This document shows positions 34,631 through 43,412 of a DNA stretch of 64,000 nucleotides, piece after piece. The translations under genes and the position numbers were made by a program. Each line of letters opens with the position of its first letter. Within the stretch, counting starts at the first letter, position 1. The notes below the pieces were generated by a model, which was not told where the DNA came from, ran no database searches, and was given only the letters and a program-made list of their open reading frames with translations. Source of the stretch: JAGTRP01 sp035255045 (GTDB lineage Bacteria > Pseudomonadota > Gammaproteobacteria > Burkholderiales > Rhodocyclaceae); NCBI GenBank assembly GCA_035255045.1, contig DATFAA010000158.1, positions 32,704 to 96,703 of the forward strand, given 5' to 3'.

Positions 34631-35967
34631 GACTTTCCCGGCTGCGGCTGTTGCCGCGCACCCTGTTCGGCCGCACGGCGCTGGTGATCGCCTCGGTCTC
34701 CATCGCCTTCCAGGTTTTCACCCTGGCCGTCATATTCCACTTCGCCCTGGTTCCCCTGGGACACCAGGCCACCGACGACCTGGCGGCGCTGATGCTGGCC
34801 AGCGGACGGAACTGGCTCGACGCCGCCCCGGCGGAACGGCCCGCGGTGGCTGCCCGTCTCGCCGCCCGGCATCGGCTGGAAGTGCGCGAAACGGCGGTGC
34901 CCACCACCCCCTTCCCCCACTACCTGCCCTACTTCCACCTGCTGGAGACGGCCCTGTCGGAGCGTGTCGGCCAGCCGGTCGAGCTGGGCCGCGGCGAAAT
35001 CGGCGACGGCGGCGCCTACTGGGCCAGCCTGCCGGTGGCCGACGGCGCCGGCCGGACGACCCGCCTGCACATCGGCTTCCCGGCCAGCCGGGTGGCGGTC
35101 CAGCCCTCGGCCGCCCTGCTCATCATCCTGCTGGTCGGCGCGGCCGTCACCCTGCTCACCTCGGCTTGGCTCGCCCACTGGCTGATCCGGCCCCTGTCGC
35201 GCCTCGCCGGCGCCGCCCGCCACATCGGCAAGGGCCGGCGCCCGACGCCCCTGGCGGAGACCGGGCCCACCGAACTGGCGGCTCTGGCGCGCCAGTTCAA
35301 TCGCATGGGGGAGGAAGTCCAGGCCCTGCTGGCCAACCGCACCACCCTGCTCGCCGGCATCTCCCACGACCTGCGCTCGCCCCTGGCGCGGATTCGCCTG
35401 GCCCTCGGCATGCTCGGCGAAAGGCCGGCCCCCGACCTGCTCGAGCGCATCACCCGCGACGTGGAAACCATGAACCTGCTGATCGCCCGCTGCCTGGAAG
35501 TCGGCCGCGACTTCGCCGAACAGGAGGCGGCGGAGCTGGATCTGTGCGAGCTGCTGGCCGGCGTCGCCCGCGACCACGCCGACGGGGTGGAGATTCGCGG
35601 ACCCGGAGGGCCGGACTGCCGGGTGCGGGCCAGGCCGCTGGCGCTGCGGCGGATCGTCGCCAACCTGGTGGACAACGCCGTGCGCTACGGCGACGGCCAG
35701 GCCATCGACATCGAATACGAAACCCTTGGCGACGCCGTCGAGGTCCGCATCCTGGACCGCGGCCCGGGGATTCCGCCCGCATCCCTGGAGGCGGTTTTCC
35801 AGCCCTTCCACCGCCTCGACCCGTCGCGCAGCAGCCGCACCGGCGGCAGTGGCCTGGGGCTGGCCATCGTCCGCCAGATCGCCCTCGCCAACGAGTGGTC
35901 GGTGTGGCTGTCGCCCCGGGCCGGCGGCGGCACGGTGGCCCATGTGCGGCTGCGGTCGGAGGCCTAG
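34627..35967 (+). CDS. Sensor histidine kinase (EnvZ-like)
   Basis: The 446-residue protein has transmembrane helices at about 20-45 and 160-180 enclosing a short periplasmic domain of some 110 residues. HAMP, a HisKA dimerisation domain with H-box SHDLRSPLAR (His247) and a HATPase domain (NLVDNAVRYGDG, GRGPGIPP-type DRGPGIPP, GSGLGLAI) follow. Its ATG overlaps the regulator's stop (ATGA). It should phosphorylate that regulator in response to a periplasmic signal that the sequence does not identify. Confidence 0.9.
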   Translation: MRLSRLRLLPRTLFGRTALVIASVSIAFQVFTLAVIFHFALVPLGHQATDDLAALMLASGRNWLDAAPAERPAVAARLAARHRLEVRETAVPTTPFPHYLPYFHLLETALSERVGQPVELGRGEIGDGGAYWASLPVADGAGRTTRLHIGFPASRVAVQPSAALLIILLVGAAVTLLTSAWLAHWLIRPLSRLAGAARHIGKGRRPTPLAETGPTELAALARQFNRMGEEVQALLANRTTLLAGISHDLRSPLARIRLALGMLGERPAPDLLERITRDVETMNLLIARCLEVGRDFAEQEAAELDLCELLAGVARDHADGVEIRGPGGPDCRVRARPLALRRIVANLVDNAVRYGDGQAIDIEYETLGDAVEVRILDRGPGIPPASLEAVFQPFHRLDPSRSSRTGGSGLGLAIVRQIALANEWSVWLSPRAGGGTVAHVRLRSEA

Positions 35968-35968
35968 C

Positions 35969-35990
35969 GCCCCTCCGGGGAGTCCTTTTC
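35969..35990 (+). terminator. Weak terminator-like hairpin after the sensor kinase
   Basis: CCCC-TCC-GGGG, a 4-bp stem, is followed within a few bases by TTTTCGTTT. It lies 2 bp after the sensor kinase stop and 20 bp before the convergent coiled-coil gene. The short stem keeps confidence low. Confidence 0.3.
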
Positions 35991-36008
35991 GTTTCTTCCG
36001 CTACGGGA

Positions 36009-37013
36009 TCAGGCGGCTGCCGGGTCGAGGGCGCTGTCGATGTCGAGCAGGACGGATTCGATGAAGGCTTTCTCCACCAGGGCCCGGTCGAAGCTTTCCT
36101 GCAGCTCATTGAGCTGCCGCTCCATGTCCGCCCTCTGCTGCTGAAGATCCTGGGCTTTGGCCTGGAATTTCTCGTGCTCATCCTGCAGGAGCTTGTTCTC
36201 GTTGAGCTGCTGGATGGATTGGTCGAAGGCCCTCTGCAGGGACTGGAAGCGCAGTTCGGTGGCCTGCCTCTCCTTCTCCAGCTGCTGCCGTTCGCTGACG
36301 TAGGCATCGAACTGTTCCCGGTAGGACGCTTCCCGGCGGGCCATTTCCCGCTCGACGGCCTCGGCCCCCTGCTGGGCGACGAGGAGCTTGCCGTTGAGGC
36401 GGGCGATGGTGCTCTTGGCCAGTGCCAATTCGGCTTCCAGGCTGTGGTTGATACCGTCGAGGGCCTTGGCCCGGGCGTCGGCGCCCTGGAGGCGCTGATT
36501 CCTGCCCTGCAATTCCCGGATCAGGTCGTGGGCGTCGTCGAGGGTGTGCCGGGCCTCCATCAGCTTGCCGTGCAGGCCAGCCTGGGCGGCGATGATGTGC
36601 TGGATGCGGCCTTCGTTGGCGGCCTTCCACTGCTCCAGGTCCCTGCCCCGCAGGACCGTCATTTCCCGCACCAGGGTGTGGGCGTCGAGGCTGTCCTGCC
36701 CCATCTGCTGGAAGCCGGTCTGGAAGAATTCCTCGAAACCCGCCTGCCAGGCCGGGTCGCCGGGGGTTTCCCCATCGGCCGCCGGGGCCGCCGGCTCGGT
36801 GGCTGAGCCGCCCCGGGGCAGGCTGCGGATGTAGCGCGCCAGGCTCTGCAGCTCGGCGATCATGTAGCCGGACTGGCGGGAGAGCCTGTCCACGGCCGAG
36901 TCCTCGATCCTCACGCCGCGGATCAGGGTGATTACCAGATAGATGTTCACTCCGCACAGGGCCAGGAAGCTGGCCGCCACGAGGGGGACAAGGAGGACGG
37001 TCGGCAGGGCCAT
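36009..37013 (-). CDS. Membrane-anchored coiled-coil protein of the chemotaxis operon
   Basis: The 334-residue protein has one N-terminal transmembrane helix (about residues 5-30, VPLVAASFLALCGVNIYLVI). A linker rich in Ala and Pro follows near residue 75. From about 100 to 325 it is almost continuously charged coiled coil (long Gln, Glu, Lys, Arg and Leu runs, such as ERQQLEKERQATELRFQSL). No enzymatic domain is seen. It is the last gene of the mtrA-mtrB-chemoreceptor operon, 10 bp after the CheY/CheX-like gene. A scaffold or anchoring role is an inference from the shape and neighbours. Confidence 0.6.
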   Translation of the reverse strand: MALPTVLLVPLVAASFLALCGVNIYLVITLIRGVRIEDSAVDRLSRQSGYMIAELQSLARYIRSLPRGGSATEPAAPAADGETPGDPAWQAGFEEFFQTGFQQMGQDSLDAHTLVREMTVLRGRDLEQWKAANEGRIQHIIAAQAGLHGKLMEARHTLDDAHDLIRELQGRNQRLQGADARAKALDGINHSLEAELALAKSTIARLNGKLLVAQQGAEAVEREMARREASYREQFDAYVSERQQLEKERQATELRFQSLQRAFDQSIQQLNENKLLQDEHEKFQAKAQDLQQQRADMERQLNELQESFDRALVEKAFIESVLLDIDSALDPAAA

Positions 37014-37023
37014 GGGCGCTCCT

Positions 37024-37911
37024 TCAGTGGGCGAGCAGGGCGATCAGCCCGAGGGCATGGCCGGCGGCGCTGATGCGGTAGGTCTTGCGCCCCTGGCCCT
37101 TCCCCAGGATTTCCCGGACCTTGGGGGCGATCTGGTAGAGGAGCTGGGAGCGCACGAGGGGAACCACGTTGTCGGGGGAAACGAAGAGCTGGTGGCCCGA
37201 GAACTTGAGCATGGCGCCGATCTGGGTGCCCACGGCCGGCGGAAACTGGGCCCCGGCCCGCAGTTCCGCCGGGGTGAGACCGGCCAGCCGGCCGCCGATT
37301 AGGGCCACGGCGCCCCGGTCGAGAACGCAGAAGCCCCGCACGTCGCCCTCGTTGCCGACGCCGTAGAAGGCGAGGTACCAGGGAGGCATCATGCTTTCCA
37401 GGTCGAAGTCCCGTACCTCGTCGAGATGCACCCGGGCCTTCAGGGTCTGGCAGAGGTGGTTTTCGATGGCCTCGGCCTCATTGACCCGGAAGTCCGCCGG
37501 CTCCTCCTGGCCAGCCGTCCGCGCCTCGGCTTCCCGGGTGCAGCCGGGGCCCAGGGCCTGCCGGACCGCATCGGCCAGCTGCCGGTCGGTGAAGGGCTTG
37601 GGGAGGATGAAGGCAGCGCCGTTGCGCATGGCTTCGTTCAGCCTTTCCGGCGCCGACTCGGTGGTCACGAAGCCCACCCGCATGCGCTGCTGCCGGGTCT
37701 GCTGCAGCACCTGGAGGAGTTCGAGTCCGCTCATGCCCGGCATATGCCAGTCGGTGATCACCAGATCGGGAATCCACGACTCGATGATTTCGAGGGCCGC
37801 CTGGCCGTTGCCCGCCGTGCGGAATTCATCATTGGCGAATCCCTCCTTCTGGAGGGCCCGGCGCACGATGGCCTGGATGGCGGCGCTGTCGTCGACGATG
37901 AGTATCTTCAT
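37024..37911 (-). CDS. CheY-like response regulator with divergent CheX-like C-terminal domain
   Basis: The 295-residue protein starts with a receiver domain (about residues 1-122). The phospho-acceptor is Asp54 in VITDWHMPGMSG, and the conserved lysine is in LPKPFTDRQ. The C-terminal 165 residues lack DNA-binding features. Segments such as AFYGVGNEGDVRGFCVLDRG and ALIGGRLAGLTPAE resemble the repeats of CheX/CheC phosphatases, but no ExxN catalytic pair is visible. The gene follows the CheX-like gene by 3 bp. It may act as an adaptor or phosphate sink for the operon's receptor. Confidence 0.7.
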   Translation of the reverse strand: MKILIVDDSAAIQAIVRRALQKEGFANDEFRTAGNGQAALEIIESWIPDLVITDWHMPGMSGLELLQVLQQTRQQRMRVGFVTTESAPERLNEAMRNGAAFILPKPFTDRQLADAVRQALGPGCTREAEARTAGQEEPADFRVNEAEAIENHLCQTLKARVHLDEVRDFDLESMMPPWYLAFYGVGNEGDVRGFCVLDRGAVALIGGRLAGLTPAELRAGAQFPPAVGTQIGAMLKFSGHQLFVSPDNVVPLVRSQLLYQIAPKVREILGKGQGRKTYRISAAGHALGLIALLAH

Positions 37912-37914
37912 GAT

Positions 37915-38361
37915 TCAGTTGCTGATGCAGGAGGGATCGAGGGGAGAGTCGCTTTCGAAGGCCAGGAAGCGCGCATTGCCGCCCTCGCTGGCATAGCAGC
38001 GGACGATGCGGGCGCCGGCCAGGAGCCTGGCGGCCTGGTCCGGGCCGAGCACGACCGGTACGCCGATGTCCAGGTCGTTGCGGTTCGGGAATATGCGCCG
38101 GACGCAGCCCGAGCAGACGTTGCAGATTTCACCGGCGATCTCCCCGGGGCTGTCGAGGCATCCTGCCTCCAGGCTGAGGATGGCGCCGGCGCCCCAGGGG
38201 GCCGCTGGCGGGCTGAGGCGGATGAAGAAATGCAGGGCCGGCTCGGCGACGGCGAAATCGTCGCTGGCGACCCGGAAACTCATCTCGCTGCCGGTGAGGA
38301 ACTCCCAGGTCTGGGCCAGGCACGCCTCGACGGTGGGTCCGACATCTCCGGGAAGGTTCAT
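37915..38361 (-). CDS. CheX-like chemotaxis phosphatase
   Basis: The 148-residue protein has the CheX-type fold outline. The segment GEIAGEICNVCSGCVRRIF holds the catalytic ExxN pair (Glu78, Asn81) known from CheX. Helix and strand order around it (GAGAILSLEAGCLDSPGEIAGE) agrees. CheX hydrolyses CheY-P. It lies 17 bp downstream of the haem chemoreceptor gene and 3 bp before a CheY-like gene, so the three probably form one signalling unit. Several cysteines (CSGC) are unusual for CheX and might be redox active, which is an inference. Confidence 0.75.
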   Translation of the reverse strand: MNLPGDVGPTVEACLAQTWEFLTGSEMSFRVASDDFAVAEPALHFFIRLSPPAAPWGAGAILSLEAGCLDSPGEIAGEICNVCSGCVRRIFPNRNDLDIGVPVVLGPDQAARLLAGARIVRCYASEGGNARFLAFESDSPLDPSCISN

Positions 38362-38378
38362 TGCGCTTTCCGCCGTGC

Positions 38379-40016
38379 TCAGGTCTTGAAGCGTCCCAGT
38401 TCCTGCTCGAGGTTCTGGGCCAGGTTGTTCAGCTCCTGCATGGACTGGTTGATCCAGACGATGGATTCCCCATTCTCGTGGGCCAGGTGGGCGATGGACT
38501 CGACCTGGGCCGAGATGAGGCCGGAGGCGCTCTTCTGCTGCTCGGTGGCCTGCCGGATCTCGCCCATGCCGCTGGCGACCTGGCAGACTACGCCGGAGGC
38601 CGCGTCCAGCACCCCGGCCACGCTGCTCATGGTGCCGTGGCTGGAAGCCAGTACCTCGAGGCCGCTCTTGATGGAGGTGCGGACATGGTCCGACTCGACT
38701 CCCAGGGAGCGGGTGATGTTGTCGATCTCGGTAGCCGAGCGGTTGGACTTCTCGGCCAGCTTGCGCACTTCGTCGGCCACCACCGCGAAGCCCCGTCCCT
38801 GCTCACCGGCCCGGGCCGCCTCGATGGCGGCGTTCAGGGCCAGCAGGTTGGTCTGGTCGGCGATCTCCTTCACCTGCTCGGTCATCTTGGTGATGGAAGC
38901 GGTGCTGGTGACGAAGCGCTCGACGGTCTTGGCGATGTCCTCCACCGCCTGCTCCACCAGCTCGATCTTGCCCTGGAGATCGTCGAGGCTGGCCTTGCCC
39001 TTGACCGTCTGCTCCTTGCTCTCCTCGGACAGGGCCTGGACCTCGGTGCAGGACTCGTGGACGCTGGAGATGCTGGCGGTGATCTCGTCCAGGGCCTGGG
39101 CGGCAGCCTCCGATTGCTGGGTCTGGTTTTCCGAGCCGCGGGCCACTTCCCGGTTCCTGACCTGGAGCTCCTGGGCGTCCGAGGCCACCTTGCGGGCGGT
39201 GGCGTGGATGCGGGTGATGAGGTTCTGCAGCTTCTCCATCATGGCGTTGAAGGCGGCGGAGGCCTCGCCGATCTCGTCCTTGCCCCGCACCGGCAGGCGG
39301 CAGGTGAGGTCGCCGTCGCCGCTGGCGATGGACTTGAGGTTGCTGCCCATCACCGACAGGGGCGCGGTGACGAAGCTGCGCACGAACATGTAGATGAAGA
39401 CCAGGAGCGGCACGGTGATCATGACCGTGGCGGCGACCAGTTCCACCTGGGATTCGGCCACCGCCTTTTCCAGTTCGGCCAGGGAAATCTTCATGGACAC
39501 CGCCCCGAGGACCAGGCCTTCCTTGGCCTCCTCGTGGCATTCCATGCAGTCGCGGCCCAGGTAGTTCTTGGCCGCGATGGCCGGGAAGATGGCGAGCAGC
39601 ACGTGGCCGTGCTGGGGATCGTCCATTTCCCGGAAGAGCTGCTTGCCGTCGGTCATCACCTGCTTTTCCTGCTCGGTGGGGTTCATGGCGATCTCGTCGC
39701 CATCCCCCATCTCGTGGATCACCGGTTCGCCGCGCAGGATGCGCAGGTCCTTGACCGCCGCCGACTGCCGGACCTGGTTGTAATAGACATGCCGCTTCTT
39801 GATGGTCTTGGTGACCTTCATGAACAGCAGGTTGGCCATGGTCATCTGGTGCACGCTCTTGGCCAGCTCGTGGGCCTGATTGAGGGCCAGGGAGCGCTGC
39901 TGGTGCACCGTCCAGTAGATCATCAGCCCCCAGGCCAGGCAGAGCATGGCGGCGATGGACGCCACCAGCCGCAGCCAGATTTTGTAGTCGTACAAGCGCG
40001 CTAGCATGGACGGCAT
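38379..40016 (-). CDS. Methyl-accepting chemotaxis protein with c-type haem sensor domain
   Basis: The 545-residue receptor has transmembrane helices at about 12-36 and 192-212 enclosing a Tll0287/DUF3365-like periplasmic sensor. Within it, DCMECHEE at residues 156-163 carries a canonical c-haem attachment site (Cys157, Cys160, His161). HAMP follows, then the receptor hairpin tip EIADQTNLLALNAAIEAARA. A covalent haem in a chemoreceptor is rare and suggests redox or gas sensing, known for example in DcrA of Desulfovibrio. Operon neighbours are mtrB upstream and a CheX-like gene downstream. Confidence 0.9.
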   Translation of the reverse strand: MPSMLARLYDYKIWLRLVASIAAMLCLAWGLMIYWTVHQQRSLALNQAHELAKSVHQMTMANLLFMKVTKTIKKRHVYYNQVRQSAAVKDLRILRGEPVIHEMGDGDEIAMNPTEQEKQVMTDGKQLFREMDDPQHGHVLLAIFPAIAAKNYLGRDCMECHEEAKEGLVLGAVSMKISLAELEKAVAESQVELVAATVMITVPLLVFIYMFVRSFVTAPLSVMGSNLKSIASGDGDLTCRLPVRGKDEIGEASAAFNAMMEKLQNLITRIHATARKVASDAQELQVRNREVARGSENQTQQSEAAAQALDEITASISSVHESCTEVQALSEESKEQTVKGKASLDDLQGKIELVEQAVEDIAKTVERFVTSTASITKMTEQVKEIADQTNLLALNAAIEAARAGEQGRGFAVVADEVRKLAEKSNRSATEIDNITRSLGVESDHVRTSIKSGLEVLASSHGTMSSVAGVLDAASGVVCQVASGMGEIRQATEQQKSASGLISAQVESIAHLAHENGESIVWINQSMQELNNLAQNLEQELGRFKT

Positions 40017-40089
40017 CCTTTTCTGTCGTGCTGGATTACCATGGTCTGTCTCCTGGCGAAGGGGCTGTTCAGGTCAACACCGCACCCGG

Positions 40090-42339
40090 TCAGCGGAAGG
40101 CGTAGTTGACCGAAAGCCCGATGAAGTGGACCGTGTCTTCCGGGCGCTGGACCACCTGGGTGCCGTCGCTGTAAGTCCAGCCCGTCCACGTCCAGTCGCT
40201 GATCTTGCGGTGGTCGAAGATGTAGTCCAGGCGCAGGGCCGTGTCCTTGTTGAGGGCGTACCGGGCGAAGGCCTTGATGGTGGACTGCTTGTAGGTGATG
40301 TCGGGCAGGCCACCCACGGCGGCGGTGCCGGCGTTGTCCTTGCGGAGCCGGTAGCCGGTGTTGTCGTGGGAGAAGATGTAGTCGGCGCCGGCATCCACCC
40401 GGCCGCTCAGGAGCTTGCCCCGCACCCCGACGGAGTAGGAATCCACCACGTTCTTCTGTTCCGAGGACCACACCGTCATGGCAGCGTTGGAGGTCGGCGT
40501 GGCGATGGTCGCCTGGTCGATCCAGTTCTCGCTGCGGGCGGCCCAGCCGGTCAGCTTCCAGTTGTCGGTGACGCTGTAGGTCACATCCACGGAATACAGC
40601 CGGGCGTCGCCCTTGCGGGCGCCGATGTCCGGATTGCCCCGGCCGCGACCGTAGTCGTCCCTGGCGTCCTCGACCATGAACTGGGCCGAGAGGGAGTCGA
40701 TGGGCGCCCAATCGAAAGCCAGGCGGACCTTGTCCCGCTGGCGGTCGGCCATGTAGATGGGCTGGATGAGGCCACAGCGGGTGACCTGCAGTTGGGCGCC
40801 CGGAATGGCGGCGCCGCAGTTGAGGACGCTGTAGCTCGGGTAGTTGTTGGTGCCGTTGAGGGTGACCAGGTTCTTGAAATCCGAGCCAGTGCGGTCGCTG
40901 TGCAGGTAGGTGACGGAACCGGTGAGGGTTTCGGCCACGGCGCGCTTGAGTTCCAGGCGCCCGGTGGTCTCGTCGGTGCGCTCCCGGTAGCCGACCACCC
41001 GCACGCCGGCCATGCTGTGCTCCTTCTGCTCCACGTCGAGGCCGCCGGTGACCCGGAAGCCGCTGGGCAGCAGATAGTTGGCCTCGAAGCGGCCGGACTT
41101 GTTGGTCAGGGAACGCGGCTCGTTGAAGCCGTCGGTGGTGAGGGTACCGTTGGCGGCGGCGGTGTAGGGCGTGACCACGGGGGCCGCCCCGGTGCCCGCC
41201 ACGTTGGAGATATAGCGGGCCACCGCGGTCCGGTCGTCCCGGTCCTCGTAGCGCAGGTTGCCGACCAGGGTCAGGCCCTTGAGGGGGCGCGAGGTCAGCC
41301 CGAGCTGGACCAGGGTGGTGTCGAGCCGCCCGCCGAGGTTGGTGCGGCCGGAGGTGTTGGCGCTGACCCCGTTGTTGGCGGCGTTGTAGAAATTCACCGG
41401 CATGAAGTCGTCGTTCTGGATGGCGATCGACTTGGAAACCTTGAAATTGCCGCGGGTGGTGTTGGTGAACTGGTAGCCGCCGGCCAGGTGGAACTGGTTG
41501 GCATAGTTGTCCGGCGGCAGGGCGATGCGGTCCTGGGCGACGCCGGTGCTGACGGCGGTGCTGAGGGCGGTGGAGCCGCCGGCCACCTGCATGTACGGAT
41601 TGTGGTTGTTGAAGAAGGAACCGTAGTAGCCGCCGGAGAGCTGCAGCTTGTCGCCGGTGTAGTCCAGGATGGCGTCGATCTGGCGGGTGGTGGACTTGAT
41701 GGGCTCGGCCAGGAATTCCTGAACCGTCCCGTTGCCGCGGCCGAAGATGCGGTTGCCTTCCTTCTCGTCGTTCTGGAAGACGAGCCGGAAGTCCAGCTCC
41801 GGGGAGATGGATTTGTTGAAGCCGAGCTTGGCCGTCTGGCGCTCCGTCCGCAGGGTGACGCCGCCGGCGGTGCTGGCCGGGCGGGCCGCGACGTAGCCCG
41901 GGTAGGACTGCGCGGTCGAACCGATGCCGTTCAGGTCGGTGTGGATCTCGTAGGGCGTCGCCCGGGGCGTCTGGCTGAAGTCCAGGTAGTAGCCCCAGTC
42001 GCCCTGGCGCTCGTGCTCGATCCGCAGGTCGCGGTTGTCCAGCCCCAGGTTGCGGCCCGTGGCCCGGAACCAGGTACCGGTGTCGTCGTCCCGGCGAACG
42101 ACCGAGAAGTTGATGAGGCCGACGGTCCCTTCCTTGTTCAGGCCGTTGTAGACGCCGAAGCGCTGGTTGTCGCCGCTGACCTGGCCGACGCCCACGGAAA
42201 CGTTGCTTTCCGGCTTGATCAGGCGCACCACCTCGTCGTCCTCTTCCGCCACGGCGGGCGCGGCAAAGGCGGCGGCGAGGGCGACGCACAGCATCTTGCG
42301 GGGCAGGGAGACCACTTCATTCCTATGGTTGATTTTCAT
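40090..42339 (-). CDS. MtrB/PioB-family outer-membrane beta-barrel (decahaem-associated)
   Basis: The 749-residue precursor has a signal peptide ending AVAEED. It is followed by a very long run of amphipathic strands typical of the MtrB/PioB 26-strand porins (GTWFRATGRNLGLDNRDLRIEHE, GWTYSDGTQ region near the C-terminus, final FIGLSVNYAFR). These barrels sheath an MtrA-type decahaem cytochrome to carry electrons across the outer membrane. The N-terminal CxxC motif of Shewanella MtrB is absent. A cysteine pair in NCGAAIPG and TRCGLIQ could be an extracellular disulphide. It lies 18 bp downstream of the mtrA-type gene. Confidence 0.9.
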   Translation of the reverse strand: MKINHRNEVVSLPRKMLCVALAAAFAAPAVAEEDDEVVRLIKPESNVSVGVGQVSGDNQRFGVYNGLNKEGTVGLINFSVVRRDDDTGTWFRATGRNLGLDNRDLRIEHERQGDWGYYLDFSQTPRATPYEIHTDLNGIGSTAQSYPGYVAARPASTAGGVTLRTERQTAKLGFNKSISPELDFRLVFQNDEKEGNRIFGRGNGTVQEFLAEPIKSTTRQIDAILDYTGDKLQLSGGYYGSFFNNHNPYMQVAGGSTALSTAVSTGVAQDRIALPPDNYANQFHLAGGYQFTNTTRGNFKVSKSIAIQNDDFMPVNFYNAANNGVSANTSGRTNLGGRLDTTLVQLGLTSRPLKGLTLVGNLRYEDRDDRTAVARYISNVAGTGAAPVVTPYTAAANGTLTTDGFNEPRSLTNKSGRFEANYLLPSGFRVTGGLDVEQKEHSMAGVRVVGYRERTDETTGRLELKRAVAETLTGSVTYLHSDRTGSDFKNLVTLNGTNNYPSYSVLNCGAAIPGAQLQVTRCGLIQPIYMADRQRDKVRLAFDWAPIDSLSAQFMVEDARDDYGRGRGNPDIGARKGDARLYSVDVTYSVTDNWKLTGWAARSENWIDQATIATPTSNAAMTVWSSEQKNVVDSYSVGVRGKLLSGRVDAGADYIFSHDNTGYRLRKDNAGTAAVGGLPDITYKQSTIKAFARYALNKDTALRLDYIFDHRKISDWTWTGWTYSDGTQVVQRPEDTVHFIGLSVNYAFR

Positions 42340-42357
42340 GATGTTCGTGCTCCCTGA

Positions 42358-43380
42358 TCAGCGGCGGAAAGTCCGCTCGTTGCCCACGTTGGCCGGGTTG
42401 TTGGTGCCGTGGATATTGGTATGGCAGTTCAGGCAGGCGCGTCCCTGGGTGATGCCGCGGGTGCCGCTGCCGTTGCCCGGACCGCCGGCGAGGGCGGGCA
42501 CGCCGCCCTGGTGGGTGGCCGGTTCATGACATTGCTGGCACAGGAAGGGCGGACGGGTCTTCAGCAGGTTGTCGATGGCCGATCCGTGCGGGTTGTGGCA
42601 GATGGTGCAGTCCTCGGCCGGCTCGTGCTTACGCACGAAGGGGCCGCGCTTCTCCATGTGGCAGGAGAAGCAGGTGTTGGCGACGCTGTCCCGCTGCATG
42701 AGCTTGGGACCGGCGGAGCCGTGGGAGGCGTGGCAGTCCGAGCACACCACCTTGCCCTCGAGGATCGGGTGGTGGGACGGCTTGTTCACCAGGACGCGCT
42801 GCTCCTTGTGGCAGGTGAAGCAGACTTCCGGCTGGGTGGCCCGGTCCTTGACCTTGTCGTGGGCCGTGTGGAGCTGGTGGCAGGAGGTGCAGGCGACGTT
42901 GCGGGCGTCATGGGCGCTGCCCGGCCAGTGGATGAACTTGCCCCCCTTGTGGCAGCTGGTGCACACCTGGTTGTGGCCTTCGATATCGTTGCCGGTGAGC
43001 TTGCCGAAGGGGAAGTCGGGCTTCGGCCGTTCCTTCTTGCCTTCCGGCTTGTTGATGTGGGTCTCGCTTTCGCCGTGGCAGCCGGCGCAGTTCGGCAGGC
43101 GGCCATCCACCTTCACGCCGTGGCGGGTTTTCCCGATGCTGAGAACCGGGTTGGTCTCGTTTTCATCGTGGCAGCGGGTGCACTTGGCATCCCCCTTGAG
43201 CACCACGTCCGGGCGTTTTTCCGCGGAATCGGCCTGGGCGCCTTGAACCGCCAGCAAAGCCGCCAGGGCGAAAAAGATGGCGACGACATGGCGGGCCAGC
43301 CGGGCCAGCCCCTTTTCCATCCCCGGGAAATTTCCCGCGGACGGGAACGACGGAGCCTTGGCTCCCATTTTCGAAATCAT
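42358..43380 (-). CDS. Decahaem c-type cytochrome, MtrA/DmsE family
   Basis: The 340-residue precursor has ten CxxCH sites: CTRCH, CAGCH, CTSCH, CTSCH, CFTCH, CSDCH, CFSCH, CTICH, CQQCH and CLNCH. Spacing and intervening histidines agree with MtrA/PioA/DmsE cytochromes. A signal peptide ends about AQADS at residue 51; the long extension before it could mean the ATG at 43320 is used, but 43380 has the better GAGGGGGG site. Together with MtrB it would form a trans-outer-membrane electron conduit, for metal oxidation or reduction. It is the second gene of the operon. Confidence 0.93.
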   Translation of the reverse strand: MISKMGAKAPSFPSAGNFPGMEKGLARLARHVVAIFFALAALLAVQGAQADSAEKRPDVVLKGDAKCTRCHDENETNPVLSIGKTRHGVKVDGRLPNCAGCHGESETHINKPEGKKERPKPDFPFGKLTGNDIEGHNQVCTSCHKGGKFIHWPGSAHDARNVACTSCHQLHTAHDKVKDRATQPEVCFTCHKEQRVLVNKPSHHPILEGKVVCSDCHASHGSAGPKLMQRDSVANTCFSCHMEKRGPFVRKHEPAEDCTICHNPHGSAIDNLLKTRPPFLCQQCHEPATHQGGVPALAGGPGNGSGTRGITQGRACLNCHTNIHGTNNPANVGNERTFRR

Positions 43381-43412
43381 TGTTACTACCCCCCCTCAAC
43401 CTCTATTGGTTT

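Noticed and set aside
34597..35943. A 448-codon antisense frame in the sensor kinase
   Set aside because: Pure complement of the kinase; composition typical of a shadow and no ribosome-binding site.
40090..42339. Reading the MtrB-type barrel as a generic porin
   Set aside because: Its length, strand pattern and position directly after a decahaem cytochrome fit MtrB/PioB much better, although the usual N-terminal CxxC is missing.
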